This document shows, piece by piece, positions 27,001 through 35,460 of a stretch of 64,000 nucleotides of DNA (position 1 is the first letter of the stretch; each line of letters opens with the position of its first letter). The stretch covers positions 1-64,000 of the forward strand of contig JBKEDF010000032.1 in assembly GCA_047975325.1 (NCBI GenBank). The letters are read 5' to 3'. This DNA comes from JBKEDF01 sp047975325 (GTDB taxonomy: Bacteria; Pseudomonadota; Alphaproteobacteria; Rhodobacterales; Rhodobacteraceae). The notes beneath the pieces are model-generated. The model worked only from the letters and a program-made list of their open reading frames with translations, was not told where the DNA came from and did not search any database. The translations under genes and the position numbers were made by a program.

Positions 27001-28026
27001 TCAGGTGCGTGCGCCACCTGAAGTCCGCAGGCGATCCAGGGCAACCGCGCCGATGATGACCAGACCCTTGATGATGAACTGCCAGATATCCGAAACCCCG
27101 GTCAGGATCAGACCGTTCGACAGCACCGCAATTATCAGGGCCCCGACCAAGGTTCCCCAGATCGACCCGATACCACCGACAAAACTGGTGCCACCAAGAA
27201 TGACTGCCGCAATGGCATCAAGTTCATAGGACATGCCAAGCTGCAGACCATTGGCCGCGTAAAGCTTGGCCGCCGACATGACACCCCCCAGGCCCGCAAG
27301 CAAGCCGGACATGCCATAGACAAAAAGGATGATGAACCAGACCTTGATCCCTGCCAAACGGGAGGCTTCAGGGTTGCCGCCAACCGCATAGATCCGCATC
27401 CCCAGCACCGTCCGGCGCAGGATCAGCCAGGACACCACGACAGTTGCCAGTGCAATGACCACAAGCCATGGCACCCCGTAAACCGTTCCATTGCCGATGA
27501 ACGCGAATGGAAGATCAGAATTGAACACCGTATTGTCGTTTCCGAAAAGACGGGCAAGGCCCCTAACGGAAGTCATGGTCCCCAGGGTGACGATGAATGG
27601 CGGAAGCTGCAAGGCGGAGATCAGCGCTCCATTCACCAGCCCGAACAAGGCACCCGTCAACAGCCCCACGGCGATCCCCATCATTCCCCAGCCGGGGATC
27701 AGGGATGTCATCATCGCCAGCATGGCCGAAGCCGCCAGCACGGAGCCTACGGAAAGGTCAATTCCACCGGTCAGAATGACGAATGTCATGCCGGCTGCCA
27801 AAACCGTGTTGATCGATGCCTGCTGTGCAACAATCGAAAGATTGTTCCAGGACATGAAACGCCCCGAACTCCAACTGAACGAGCCAGTCTCGACATAGCC
27901 GGACAATATCTGAAACAGCAAGGCAATCAGCACCAGGGCAGGCAACATGCCCAATGTGCGCAACGCTGCAGAGAGATTGGCACGGCGACTGGCCGCACTG
28001 TCGTTCGAGTTGGTCCCGGTTGTCAT
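27001..28026 (-). CDS. sugar ABC transporter permease (RbsC family)
   Basis: A 341-residue membrane protein with eight to ten hydrophobic helices, belonging to the ribose/xylose/galactoside-type permease family. LTGGIDLSVGSVLAASAMLA is the classical RbsC signature, and MSYELDAIAAVILGGTSFVGGIGSIWGTLVGA the C-terminal one. It forms the channel for the sugar importer with the ATPase encoded just upstream. GGGAGGA precedes the ATG. The family transports pentoses, hexoses, polyols and autoinducer-2, so the ligand is open. Confidence 0.92.
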   Translation of the reverse strand: MTTGTNSNDSAASRRANLSAALRTLGMLPALVLIALLFQILSGYVETGSFSWSSGRFMSWNNLSIVAQQASINTVLAAGMTFVILTGGIDLSVGSVLAASAMLAMMTSLIPGWGMMGIAVGLLTGALFGLVNGALISALQLPPFIVTLGTMTSVRGLARLFGNDNTVFNSDLPFAFIGNGTVYGVPWLVVIALATVVVSWLILRRTVLGMRIYAVGGNPEASRLAGIKVWFIILFVYGMSGLLAGLGGVMSAAKLYAANGLQLGMSYELDAIAAVILGGTSFVGGIGSIWGTLVGALIIAVLSNGLILTGVSDIWQFIIKGLVIIGAVALDRLRTSGGART

Positions 28027-28074
28027 GTTTTCCTCCCTCTGATAGCGATCTGTCCCCCCAATGGATGGAACGCT

Positions 28075-29613
28075 TCAGGCAACTTGCATGTTATCCGTTG
28101 TTGCCAGCGACATGATCGCCTCTTGTGTTATTTCTTCGGGGCCCGCGGCACCGCCCAGTTCACCGACAATATGGCCCTCACGCATGACGATGACGCGGTC
28201 GCAAATGCCGACAATTTCAGGCAGCTCGGACGAAATGACCGCAACGCCCACCCCGTCGCGTGCAAGCTGATCGATCAGCCGATAGATTTCGGATTTTGCA
28301 CCGATATCGACCCCGCGCGTCGGTTCATCAAGAAGCAACACGCGCGGCTGCGTTTCCAAAAGGCGTGACAGCAGGGCCTTTTGTTGATTGCCGCCGGACA
28401 ACCCGCCCACCGGCGCATCTGGCGAGGATGTCCGAATGCCCATCGCCTGAACGGCTTCGGCGGTACGTTTCCGTGCCTTGGGTGGATTCAGAATACCTCC
28501 GGGGCGGGCATCACGTTCAATCACACCAAGATTGACGTTTTCGGAAACCGACATATCCATCATAAGACCCAGAAGTTTGCGGTCTTCGGTCAAATAGGCG
28601 ATGCCCGCGTCAAGCGCGTCACGTGGTGATCGGATCGCGACCTCATGACCATCAACGGAAATCGCCCCCGAGATGCGGGGATCCGCCCCGTAAACGAGCC
28701 GTGCAAGCTCAGTCCTGCCGGCACCAACCAGACCGGAAATGCCAAGGACCTCACCCTCATGGATTTCAAAGGATGAAGGATGAACACGCTGCCCGTCCGA
28801 GATATCCCGAACCTTCAGGATCTCCTTGCCACGGCTGCCATGCGCGTCATGTTCTTTCTTGTAGAAAGACGACAGATCACGTCCGACCATCATGCTGACG
28901 ACTGCGGCCGGGGTGATGTCCTTGTGCTCCAGCGTGCCGGCATAGCTTCCGTCACGCAGGACCGAAACACGATCCGACAGTTCATAAACCTCTTTCATGC
29001 GATGGCTGATATAGACGATGGCAAGCCCTTCATCCCGCAGCTGACGGACAAGAGTAAACAGCCGGGCTGTTTCCCGTTCAGAAAGCGTCGTTGTCGGTTC
29101 GTCCATGATCAGGACCCGCGAATTTGCATGAACCGCGCGGGCGATCTCAACCAGCTGACGCTCAGCGATCGACAGGTCCGCCACCTTATCCCTTGCGGTG
29201 AAGCCTGCGCCAAGGCGTTGCAGGGCGCCTTCCGAACCCGATACCATGGCCTCACGATCAATCATTCCGTTCCGGCCGATCTCCCGCCCGAGGTATATGT
29301 TCTCAGCCACGGTCAGATTGGGCGCAAGCGCCAGTTCCTGATAGATGATGGCAATGCCAAGCTGCATGGCCACGATGGGATCGGCAATTGTCACCTTGCG
29401 GCCTTCAATCAGGATCTCCGCCCCCTCATCAGGGGTATAGGCACCTGAAAGGACCTTCATCAGCGTTGACTTGCCGGCACCATTTTCACCCATCAGGGAA
29501 TGGATTTCACCAAGCCGGACATCCAGGGAAACATTATCAAGCGCGCGATTTCGACCGAATGTTTTTGATACATTGCGTATCTGCAAGAATGGCGCATTTG
29601 TGGCGGTCGTCAT
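28075..29613 (-). CDS. sugar ABC transporter ATP-binding protein (RbsA family, two ATPase domains)
   Basis: A 512-residue fused double ATPase of the carbohydrate uptake-2 family. The first domain has Walker A GENGAGKST and DEPTTTLSERE. The second has a degenerate P-loop, GLVGAGRTE, with an intact signature LSGGNQQK and DEPTRGVDIGAK, the usual RbsA asymmetry. It drives import through the permease encoded 48 bases downstream. AGGAGG sits before the ATG, 10 bases after the upstream dehydrogenase stop, so the genes form one operon. Confidence 0.93.
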   Translation of the reverse strand: MTTATNAPFLQIRNVSKTFGRNRALDNVSLDVRLGEIHSLMGENGAGKSTLMKVLSGAYTPDEGAEILIEGRKVTIADPIVAMQLGIAIIYQELALAPNLTVAENIYLGREIGRNGMIDREAMVSGSEGALQRLGAGFTARDKVADLSIAERQLVEIARAVHANSRVLIMDEPTTTLSERETARLFTLVRQLRDEGLAIVYISHRMKEVYELSDRVSVLRDGSYAGTLEHKDITPAAVVSMMVGRDLSSFYKKEHDAHGSRGKEILKVRDISDGQRVHPSSFEIHEGEVLGISGLVGAGRTELARLVYGADPRISGAISVDGHEVAIRSPRDALDAGIAYLTEDRKLLGLMMDMSVSENVNLGVIERDARPGGILNPPKARKRTAEAVQAMGIRTSSPDAPVGGLSGGNQQKALLSRLLETQPRVLLLDEPTRGVDIGAKSEIYRLIDQLARDGVGVAVISSELPEIVGICDRVIVMREGHIVGELGGAAGPEEITQEAIMSLATTDNMQVA

Positions 29614-29623
29614 GAAATGCCTC

Positions 29624-31099
29624 CTAGGTCAGGACCTTCTTGAGCGCATTGGCAGTTCCTGAGGATCCGATTTCCTTTGTCAGATCCAGATATATATCAA
29701 CAAAACGTTTGTCCTGCCGCATTCCAAGGCTGCCAAACGCATCAATTTCCAGAACCGCCAGCGGATCCCCTGCCTTCAGCCGTGCCCAGTCCTTATCTGT
29801 AAGATGAGGCTCAAACGGATCGAAAGGCACGCCCTTGTCATCCAGCCCCCGAAGATAGCGCCCGAAACAGGCCATCAGGAAAGCGATACGCGACGGGTCC
29901 GCGCCATCAGAAAGGACCTGCTTGATGGTCTTGCCAAGGAATACCACGATTTTCGATGTACCGTCCCCTGCCACCCGTAACAACTGATCCTTGATCGCGG
30001 GATTGGCAAAGCGTTCGATAACGCTTTCGGTAAATGTGCTGACCGAATACCCTGTTGGCGGCTCGACCCGGGGCATGGCATCCAGCGTCCAGAAATCTCG
30101 CAAAAGCCGTATCACGGCGTGATCGCGCATCCCTTCGTCAACATGGCGAGAGCCCATCAAAAGGGACGGGTAGCACATCAACATATGCGCGGCATTGGAC
30201 AGCCGGCCCTTGACCGCGACATAGGCAGGCACCTCATCACTGAAGACGACGCCCACCTGCTCCAGCGGTGGCCGGCCATTGCAAAAACGGTCCTCCACAA
30301 CCCAACTGGTATAGGTTTCGCAAGTGGCGGGCATGAGATCATCCACACCGGTCAGCCCTGCCAATCGCTGACGCTCGGTTTCGGGAACCTGCGGCGCGAT
30401 ACGGTCAACCATTGAGTTGGGAAAGGCGCAGTTCCGGTCAATCCAACCGGCCAGATCGGGATCAACTGCCCGTGCAAAGCCAACGGTGGCCGTACGGGTG
30501 ATATCGCCGTTACGCTGCAGATTGTCACAGGACATGATCGTGAATGGCGGCAATCCGGCATCGCGACGGCGCGCAAGCGCAAGGGTCAGATAACCAAAGA
30601 CCGTCCGGGGGGTACCCCCCGACAGGTCACTCCGGATATCGGGGTCGTCCAGCCGGAACTGGCCCGTCGCCTCATCGATATTGTAAGCGCCTTCGGTGAT
30701 GGTCAGCGAAACGATCCTTGTTGCCGGATCCGAAAGTCGCTCCAGAACGCACTGGGGTTCTGTCGGTGCATGGATATAGTCGACCATGGCGCCGACGATG
30801 CGGGTTTCTGTCGGTTCGGGGGATGTCAGAACGGTGACCGAATAGAAATTATCCTGTTTGCGATAGGCTTCGACCTTGGCCTGTCCCGACGCACTGTCGG
30901 TCAGCCCGACCCCACAAATCGCCCAGCCTTCATTTCCCGGAATATGCAGACAATCATCAATTGCGATGGCCTGATGGACACGATGAAAATTGCCAACACC
31001 GAAATGGACAATCCCGGGCCTCAGTTTGCTGCGATCATAATCTGGCCGGGTAACCTTGGGGCCGAATGTATCAAGATCAGCGCTATTCAGTTTCGCCAT
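29624..31099 (-). CDS. mannitol dehydrogenase-family oxidoreductase 2
   Basis: A 491-residue polyol-specific long-chain dehydrogenase, a divergent paralogue of the enzyme at 25460-26950. The N-terminal GIVHFGVGNFHRVHQA and the catalytic region VKGRLSNAAHML (Lys, Asn, His) are conserved. It lies between the binding-protein gene and the ATPase gene of the ribose-type importer. Two such enzymes in one transporter operon suggest consecutive redox steps or two related polyol substrates. D-arabinitol, mannitol, sorbitol or a keto-uronate are all possible. Confidence 0.88.
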   Translation of the reverse strand: MAKLNSADLDTFGPKVTRPDYDRSKLRPGIVHFGVGNFHRVHQAIAIDDCLHIPGNEGWAICGVGLTDSASGQAKVEAYRKQDNFYSVTVLTSPEPTETRIVGAMVDYIHAPTEPQCVLERLSDPATRIVSLTITEGAYNIDEATGQFRLDDPDIRSDLSGGTPRTVFGYLTLALARRRDAGLPPFTIMSCDNLQRNGDITRTATVGFARAVDPDLAGWIDRNCAFPNSMVDRIAPQVPETERQRLAGLTGVDDLMPATCETYTSWVVEDRFCNGRPPLEQVGVVFSDEVPAYVAVKGRLSNAAHMLMCYPSLLMGSRHVDEGMRDHAVIRLLRDFWTLDAMPRVEPPTGYSVSTFTESVIERFANPAIKDQLLRVAGDGTSKIVVFLGKTIKQVLSDGADPSRIAFLMACFGRYLRGLDDKGVPFDPFEPHLTDKDWARLKAGDPLAVLEIDAFGSLGMRQDKRFVDIYLDLTKEIGSSGTANALKKVLT

Positions 31100-31182
31100 A
31101 TCCGACAGCCTTGTTCCGTTTCCGCCTTATGCAACGACCCATATCCAGGGTTGGCATGGATCGCCGCATGGTTTCAGAAGGA

Positions 31183-32142
31183 TCAGTCGTCGCGCTGAGT
31201 ATTCCACCCTTGATATTCGTGGACATTTTCACGCGTGACGAGTGCCGATGGGATCAGGATCATCGGATTGTCAACCTTTTCGCCATTGACGAGCTTGATT
31301 GCCGTCTCCACCGAAACCTTGGGGATCGCGTAAAAATCCTGGCTGGACGAAGCCTTGATCATCTCAAAGGCCGGGTCTTTCAGGGCATCCTCGATATCGG
31401 GGGAACCGTCAACCGATGTGATGAAAAACTCGTCGCGCCCCGCCTGTCTGGCGGCAAGTGCCGTGCCGATTGCCTGCGGATCATTGATGGTAAAGATGGC
31501 GTCGATCTTTGGAAAACGCGTCAGATAGCCTTGCGCCACCATCATCCCGCCATCACGGGATCCTTTTCCATCCTGATCGTCGGACAGGATCTTGATATCG
31601 GGATATTCCCCCAGGGCCTCCTTGCAACCTACGACCCGGTCAATCACCGCCGATACCTGGGGCCCATTCTGTATGATGACATCGCCCTTTCCCTCCAACC
31701 GTTCGGCAATGTATTCGCATGCGATACGGCCCGCCATGATGTTATCCGTCATGACCACGGCATCCGCCCCCTCGGCGGTGGTGTCAAAGGCGACAACGGG
31801 AATGCCCGCAGCCTGCGCTTTCTTGATTGCCGGCGTAATCGCGTTGGGATCTCCGGGATTGAGCAATATGAAATCGGCACCCGCAGCGATGAAATTGTCG
31901 ATCTGATTGACCTGCTTGCCGATGTCGTAGTCATATCCGACCGTGGTAACCTGCGCGTCCGGATATGACTTCTTGATAAGCCGTGTCGCCGTGTTACTGA
32001 TGATGACAAAGCCGGGGTTGCCCAGCGACCCGACGGAAATTCCCACGGATTTCACGTCTTGCGCAAGCATCGGATGGGCCGATGCGGCAAGAGCAACACC
32101 GCCCGCCAGCAGTGCATAGGACAGTTTTTTCCCGATTTTCAT
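31183..32142 (-). CDS. sugar ABC transporter substrate-binding protein (RbsB family)
   Basis: A 319-residue periplasmic sugar-binding protein. The signal peptide (1-27) ends at PMLA-QD. A periplasmic-binding type 1 fold follows, with GNPGFVIISN, IDNFIAAGADFILLNPGD and IFTINDPQAIGTALAARQAG, all typical of RbsB. It is the first gene of the importer operon and lies just downstream of the strongest regulatory site in the region, the paired palindromes at 32193-32240. GGGAGG precedes the ATG. Confidence 0.92.
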   Translation of the reverse strand: MKIGKKLSYALLAGGVALAASAHPMLAQDVKSVGISVGSLGNPGFVIISNTATRLIKKSYPDAQVTTVGYDYDIGKQVNQIDNFIAAGADFILLNPGDPNAITPAIKKAQAAGIPVVAFDTTAEGADAVVMTDNIMAGRIACEYIAERLEGKGDVIIQNGPQVSAVIDRVVGCKEALGEYPDIKILSDDQDGKGSRDGGMMVAQGYLTRFPKIDAIFTINDPQAIGTALAARQAGRDEFFITSVDGSPDIEDALKDPAFEMIKASSSQDFYAIPKVSVETAIKLVNGEKVDNPMILIPSALVTRENVHEYQGWNTQRDD

Positions 32143-32192
32143 GATTTCCTCCCTTTAAAGACAATCTCCCCAAAATGGGATCGACTCGGATA

Positions 32193-32210
32193 AATGAGAT
32201 CGATCTCATT
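32193..32210. promoter_or_regulatory. perfect 18-bp palindrome, probable LacI-family operator
   Basis: AATGAGATCGATCTCATT is an exact palindrome with a central CG, the hallmark of LacI-family operators. It lies 50 bases upstream of the rbsB-like start, downstream of a TTGACA hexamer, where bound repressor would block transcription. The LacI-type gene at 32295-33371 is the immediate neighbour and the obvious candidate ligand. Confidence 0.75.
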
Positions 32211-32222
32211 GCAGAGTTAGGT

Positions 32223-32240
32223 ACAGATTGTTCAATCTGT
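32223..32240. promoter_or_regulatory. second 18-bp inverted repeat overlapping the -35 of the rbsB-like promoter
   Basis: ACAGATTG-TT-CAATCTGT is a perfect 8-bp inverted repeat around TT. Its centre is exactly 30 bp from the centre of the palindrome at 32193-32210, about three helical turns, so proteins on both sites would face the same side of the DNA. It overlaps the minus-strand TTGACA hexamer (32238-32243). Its sequence differs from the first site, so a second regulator is possible. Confidence 0.6.
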
Positions 32241-32243
32241 CAA
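32238..32243 (-). promoter_or_regulatory. candidate -35 element of the rbsB-like operon
   Basis: On the minus strand a perfect TTGACA lies about 100 bases before the rbsB-like start. No good -10 hexamer is seen at 16-18 bases. Weak alternatives such as CTAACT exist, so the promoter may need an activator. Confidence 0.4.
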
Positions 32244-32294
32244 CCGGCATGATGAAATGGGGAATGGCCCGGATAAAATATTACGGGCAAAATT

Positions 32295-33371
32295 TCAGGT
32301 AAGTCTGGCAACTGAAGCGCGATCAATAAGTGTCGTCGGTAACACGATTTTTCCGGAACGTCCGCCTCCCTGGATCTCCTGGATCAATGCCGATACGGCA
32401 GCATTGCCAAGATCATGGACCGGACGCCTGATAACAGAAATTGCCGGGCTGAATACCCTGGTCCAGGGGGAATCATCAAAACTGATCAGGGAAATATCGC
32501 AGCCTACGGCAAGACCAAGCTCCATACAGGCGGAAACGACACCCAATGCCATTTCCTCATTCGTGGCCAGAATCGCGGTTGGGCGCGGGTTCATTGCCAG
32601 CAACTCCTTTGCCGCGGCCGTACTTTCGTCAACATTGCTACGACTATAGCGAATAGCCGGGCATGGGGCCTGCGCCATGTGGAGCGCCTCCATCGCACCA
32701 TCCTGCCTGTCAACGACAGTTGCAACGGCACCGGCCGGTTGCACGACCTTTGGCCCATTGGCCGCAGCCGTCGCAAGCAGCAGACCGATATGTTTGTGGC
32801 CAGATTCAAGAAACAGTTCCACAGCGGCCTTGGCACCTGCACGGTCATCCGTATATGCACAGGCCACGTCAAGCCCCATAAGCCGACGATCCAACAACAC
32901 GACGGGCTTGGCCAATTCTCCTTCCAGCATCAGATGGTCATAGATATTGATCGATGAAGGAACCACGATCAGGCCGTCCACACGCTTTTCCAGCAGGACG
33001 CGCACGGCCTCGATCTCCCGTTGGATGTTGTCATCGGTATTGATAACCAAGGTCTGATAACCCGCAGCGGTCGCCGTATCGATGATTGCGCGCACCGCTG
33101 AGCTGAAAAACGAATTGCTGATATCCGCGACAACAACCCCGATCGTCTTGGTTGTTCCCGCGCGCATCGCCCGTGCAAGAACGTTTGCGCTATAGTTCAA
33201 TTCACGCGCGGCAATCTGAACCTTTTCCCGCGTTGCCGCACCAACCGGGCCATAGCCACCCAATGCACGCGCCGCCGTAGCCCGTGAAACCTTGGCACGC
33301 CGGGCCACATCGATAAGTCGGGCGGGACGATCCCCGGAGCCTTCTGCGTCATCTCTATCTTTTTCAGGCAC
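32295..33371 (-). CDS. LacI-family transcriptional regulator
   Basis: A 358-residue LacI/GalR repressor. The N-terminal helix-turn-helix reads LIDVARRAKVSRATAARALGGYG (about 18-40), followed by the hinge NYSANVLARAMRAG and a periplasmic-binding-like sugar domain (IGVVVADISNSFFSSAV onward). The GTG start at 33371 is the only sensible one before the DNA-binding helix. It lies just upstream of the rbs-type operon on the same strand, and the palindrome at 32193-32210 is a likely target. The effector is presumably the imported sugar or a derivative. Confidence 0.92.
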   Translation of the reverse strand: MPEKDRDDAEGSGDRPARLIDVARRAKVSRATAARALGGYGPVGAATREKVQIAARELNYSANVLARAMRAGTTKTIGVVVADISNSFFSSAVRAIIDTATAAGYQTLVINTDDNIQREIEAVRVLLEKRVDGLIVVPSSINIYDHLMLEGELAKPVVLLDRRLMGLDVACAYTDDRAGAKAAVELFLESGHKHIGLLLATAAANGPKVVQPAGAVATVVDRQDGAMEALHMAQAPCPAIRYSRSNVDESTAAAKELLAMNPRPTAILATNEEMALGVVSACMELGLAVGCDISLISFDDSPWTRVFSPAISVIRRPVHDLGNAAVSALIQEIQGGGRSGKIVLPTTLIDRASVARLT

Positions 33372-33444
33372 GAATTCTCACAGGCCTTTCCCGCCATTCC
33401 TTGACCAGCCAGTCCGGCCTGACAGGCGACGGCGCAGTAGCATC

Positions 33445-34017
33445 TTACGAATGCCCCTGAAATGCGGGATTATCCGCAAGCGTGTAGCCGTCACCTTCCC
33501 GCAACACCAGCTTGCGCATCCCATGTTCGGCAATGGTGCCATAGTCATGGCCAGCAAGAGGGTTGCACACCCAAACGAAAACCAGCTTGTCCCCCCCGGT
33601 ATTAATCGACCGATGCGCCCAATTCGGCGGAATGAAAGCGCATGTTCCGGGCAGCATCTCAACAGTTCTGGTCTCGCCCGCACGATCCTCAAGCAACAGC
33701 AAACCCCTGCCGCTTTGGGTATAATAGACTTCCCCACAATCGATACGCTGGTGAAAATGCCCGCGCGTCATGTAAAATTCGCCAGACACATCTCCGGGAT
33801 GAATGATCGTTGTACCAAAGAAAAGATCGGACTCTGCCTTGCGATATTCGACAACCTCATAGACTGCGGCATCGCCCCCCCGGGTAATTGTGGCGTTGAC
33901 GGTTTCTTCATCGCGAAAGACATGTTCGAGATCGGACAACCGCTTGACATAATGGCCCGTATGCGGCGCCATGGCGCCACTGAGACCATCGATTACAATA
34001 CCTTCCGGAACGAGCAT
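33445..34017 (-). CDS. cupin-type glucose-6-phosphate isomerase family protein
   Basis: A 190-residue cupin of the archaeal-type phosphoglucose isomerase family. The metal-binding region GEFYMTRGHFHQRIDCGEVYY supplies the two His, one Glu and a later His (PPNWAHRSIN). Family members interconvert glucose 6-phosphate and fructose 6-phosphate or related sugar phosphates. The ATG at 34017 is chosen because AGGAG lies 8 bases upstream; longer versions from 34047, 34089 or 34107 lack a ribosome site. It sits directly before the LacI gene, and its bacterial occurrence beside sugar importers suggests a dedicated aldose/ketose phosphate step. Confidence 0.82.
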   Translation of the reverse strand: MLVPEGIVIDGLSGAMAPHTGHYVKRLSDLEHVFRDEETVNATITRGGDAAVYEVVEYRKAESDLFFGTTIIHPGDVSGEFYMTRGHFHQRIDCGEVYYTQSGRGLLLLEDRAGETRTVEMLPGTCAFIPPNWAHRSINTGGDKLVFVWVCNPLAGHDYGTIAEHGMRKLVLREGDGYTLADNPAFQGHS

Positions 34018-34164
34018 ATGCTGAACTCCTGATGGGCCAATCCACATGAATACCAACCCTGTGAACCACGCGCCTTCCCGGTTGGCCATTCGGGGAAGGA
34101 CCTGCAATTTTGACTTGGGGAATGGCCGGTTGTGTGCAGTGATTTTATAGTGAGTACTACTAAT

Positions 34165-35349
34165 TCACCCCAGATCGGTCAATGCGGCCAGTTCCATAAG
34201 CCTGTCACGAAGCATGAAGGTAACGCCACTTGCCGCCGCGGCCATCCCGGTTTCGGCAAGGGCAAGGCGCGGACAGGTCGTGCCGGGCAAAAGCAGGGAT
34301 TGTATCCCTTCGGTCAAGGCTGTCACATCGTTTAGCAACAGATCGGATAGGGGCCCGCCGATCAGGATCATCCGGGAATCCAGAACCGATACGAGAGAGG
34401 CAAGAAGGGCTGCGCAACGCCTCAGCCATCCATCCAGTATCGCATGACCCTCATCCCCGATTTCATCATTTTCCAGGAGGCGGACAATATCCTGGATCGA
34501 TAATTCCCGGCCCATCAGTTTTGCAAATGGATCAATTACCGCATCACGGCCGATCAGGGTTTCCGCCCTTACCGGTTCACACCCTGTCATGGCGCCATTG
34601 ATGAACAGAATATGCCCAAATTCGCCGGAAAACCCGTTTTCGCCACGCATAAGCCGACCATTGTTGACGATGGCGCCACCAACGCCAACATCCAGCCAAA
34701 TGCCTAACGCATTCTGGACATCGCGGATTGCGCCATCTTCAATCTCGGCCAGAACAAAGGCATTCGCATCATTTTCGCACAGGATATCACGCAGATGGGG
34801 AAAAGCCGACCACAGTTCATTCATGATCGACACGTTGTGCCATCCCAGAATCGGCGCCCGGACGATCATCCCATCCCGATTCACGATCCCCGGAAAGGTC
34901 AGCCCAAGTGACAGGCTTTGATCTTCGGGCCAGCCAAGGTCATCCAGTGCCCGCCTGATCATGCGGATGACCCGCAGGCAGACAACTGCCGGGGCCTGAT
35001 GATTGGCCGCCAGCATTTCAGAAAACTCACAGCGGATCTTGCCACTGAAATCGCGGGCCAGCAGGCGGAGCCGGCGCACCCCGACCTCAACCCCGATAAA
35101 ATGCGCATATGAGGGGTTCAATTCATAAAACTGGGCGGGACGGCCGCTGACCTTGCCGGCCATTGCCTTGTCCGGGGCAGTCGGGCGCAATGAACCTTCG
35201 CGCAGGAGGTCCTCCATCAGGCTTCCGGCGTTTGAGCGCATCATCTCCAATTCACGTGCAAGGCCGGCCCGGCTGACCTGCCCCATCCGCATGGCCATGC
35301 GAAGCGCACGAAGGCGGTTGATCTTGCGAATTGTCCTGGGTGTGGCCAT
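34165..35349 (-). CDS. ROK-family transcriptional repressor
   Basis: A 394-residue ROK-family regulator (NagC/Mlc/XylR type). An N-terminal winged helix (INRLRALRMAMRMGQVSRAGLARELEM) is joined to a ROK sugar-binding domain: GVEVGVRRLRLLARD, FPGIVNRDGMI, ENDANAFVLAE and GEFGHILF. The ROK zinc site is degenerate (GCEPVRAETLIG rather than CxCGxxGCxE), consistent with a regulator rather than a kinase. The ATG at 35349 has AAGGGG upstream; the in-frame extension overlaps the divergent ABC gene. It probably controls the divergent sugar operon starting at 35461. Confidence 0.88.
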   Translation of the reverse strand: MATPRTIRKINRLRALRMAMRMGQVSRAGLARELEMMRSNAGSLMEDLLREGSLRPTAPDKAMAGKVSGRPAQFYELNPSYAHFIGVEVGVRRLRLLARDFSGKIRCEFSEMLAANHQAPAVVCLRVIRMIRRALDDLGWPEDQSLSLGLTFPGIVNRDGMIVRAPILGWHNVSIMNELWSAFPHLRDILCENDANAFVLAEIEDGAIRDVQNALGIWLDVGVGGAIVNNGRLMRGENGFSGEFGHILFINGAMTGCEPVRAETLIGRDAVIDPFAKLMGRELSIQDIVRLLENDEIGDEGHAILDGWLRRCAALLASLVSVLDSRMILIGGPLSDLLLNDVTALTEGIQSLLLPGTTCPRLALAETGMAAAASGVTFMLRDRLMELAALTDLG

Positions 35350-35400
35350 GCCCGCCCCTTGCTCCAGAATACTCTTGACAGATATACGCTTCATATAGTT

Positions 35401-35412
35401 TGTTTCGAAACA
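35401..35412. promoter_or_regulatory. palindrome in the ROK/ABC divergent promoter region
   Basis: TGTTTCGAAACA is a perfect 12-bp palindrome in the 111-base gap between the ROK repressor gene and the sugar ABC operon. It is flanked by imperfectly symmetric AT-rich arms (TATAGTT on the left, AACAAATATA on the right). A TTGACA hexamer lies at 35375-35380. The position and symmetry fit a repressor operator serving both divergent promoters. Confidence 0.55.
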
Positions 35413-35460
35413 GAACAAATATAGAGATGCCATGGATTCGGCGCAAGGAGGAGTAGGATT

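Noticed and set aside
34148..34163. Imperfect palindrome TAGTGAGTACTACTA upstream of the cupin isomerase as an operator
   Set aside because: The symmetry needs a one-base gap and it overlaps the region just after the ROK gene stop. The evidence is too weak to list as a site.
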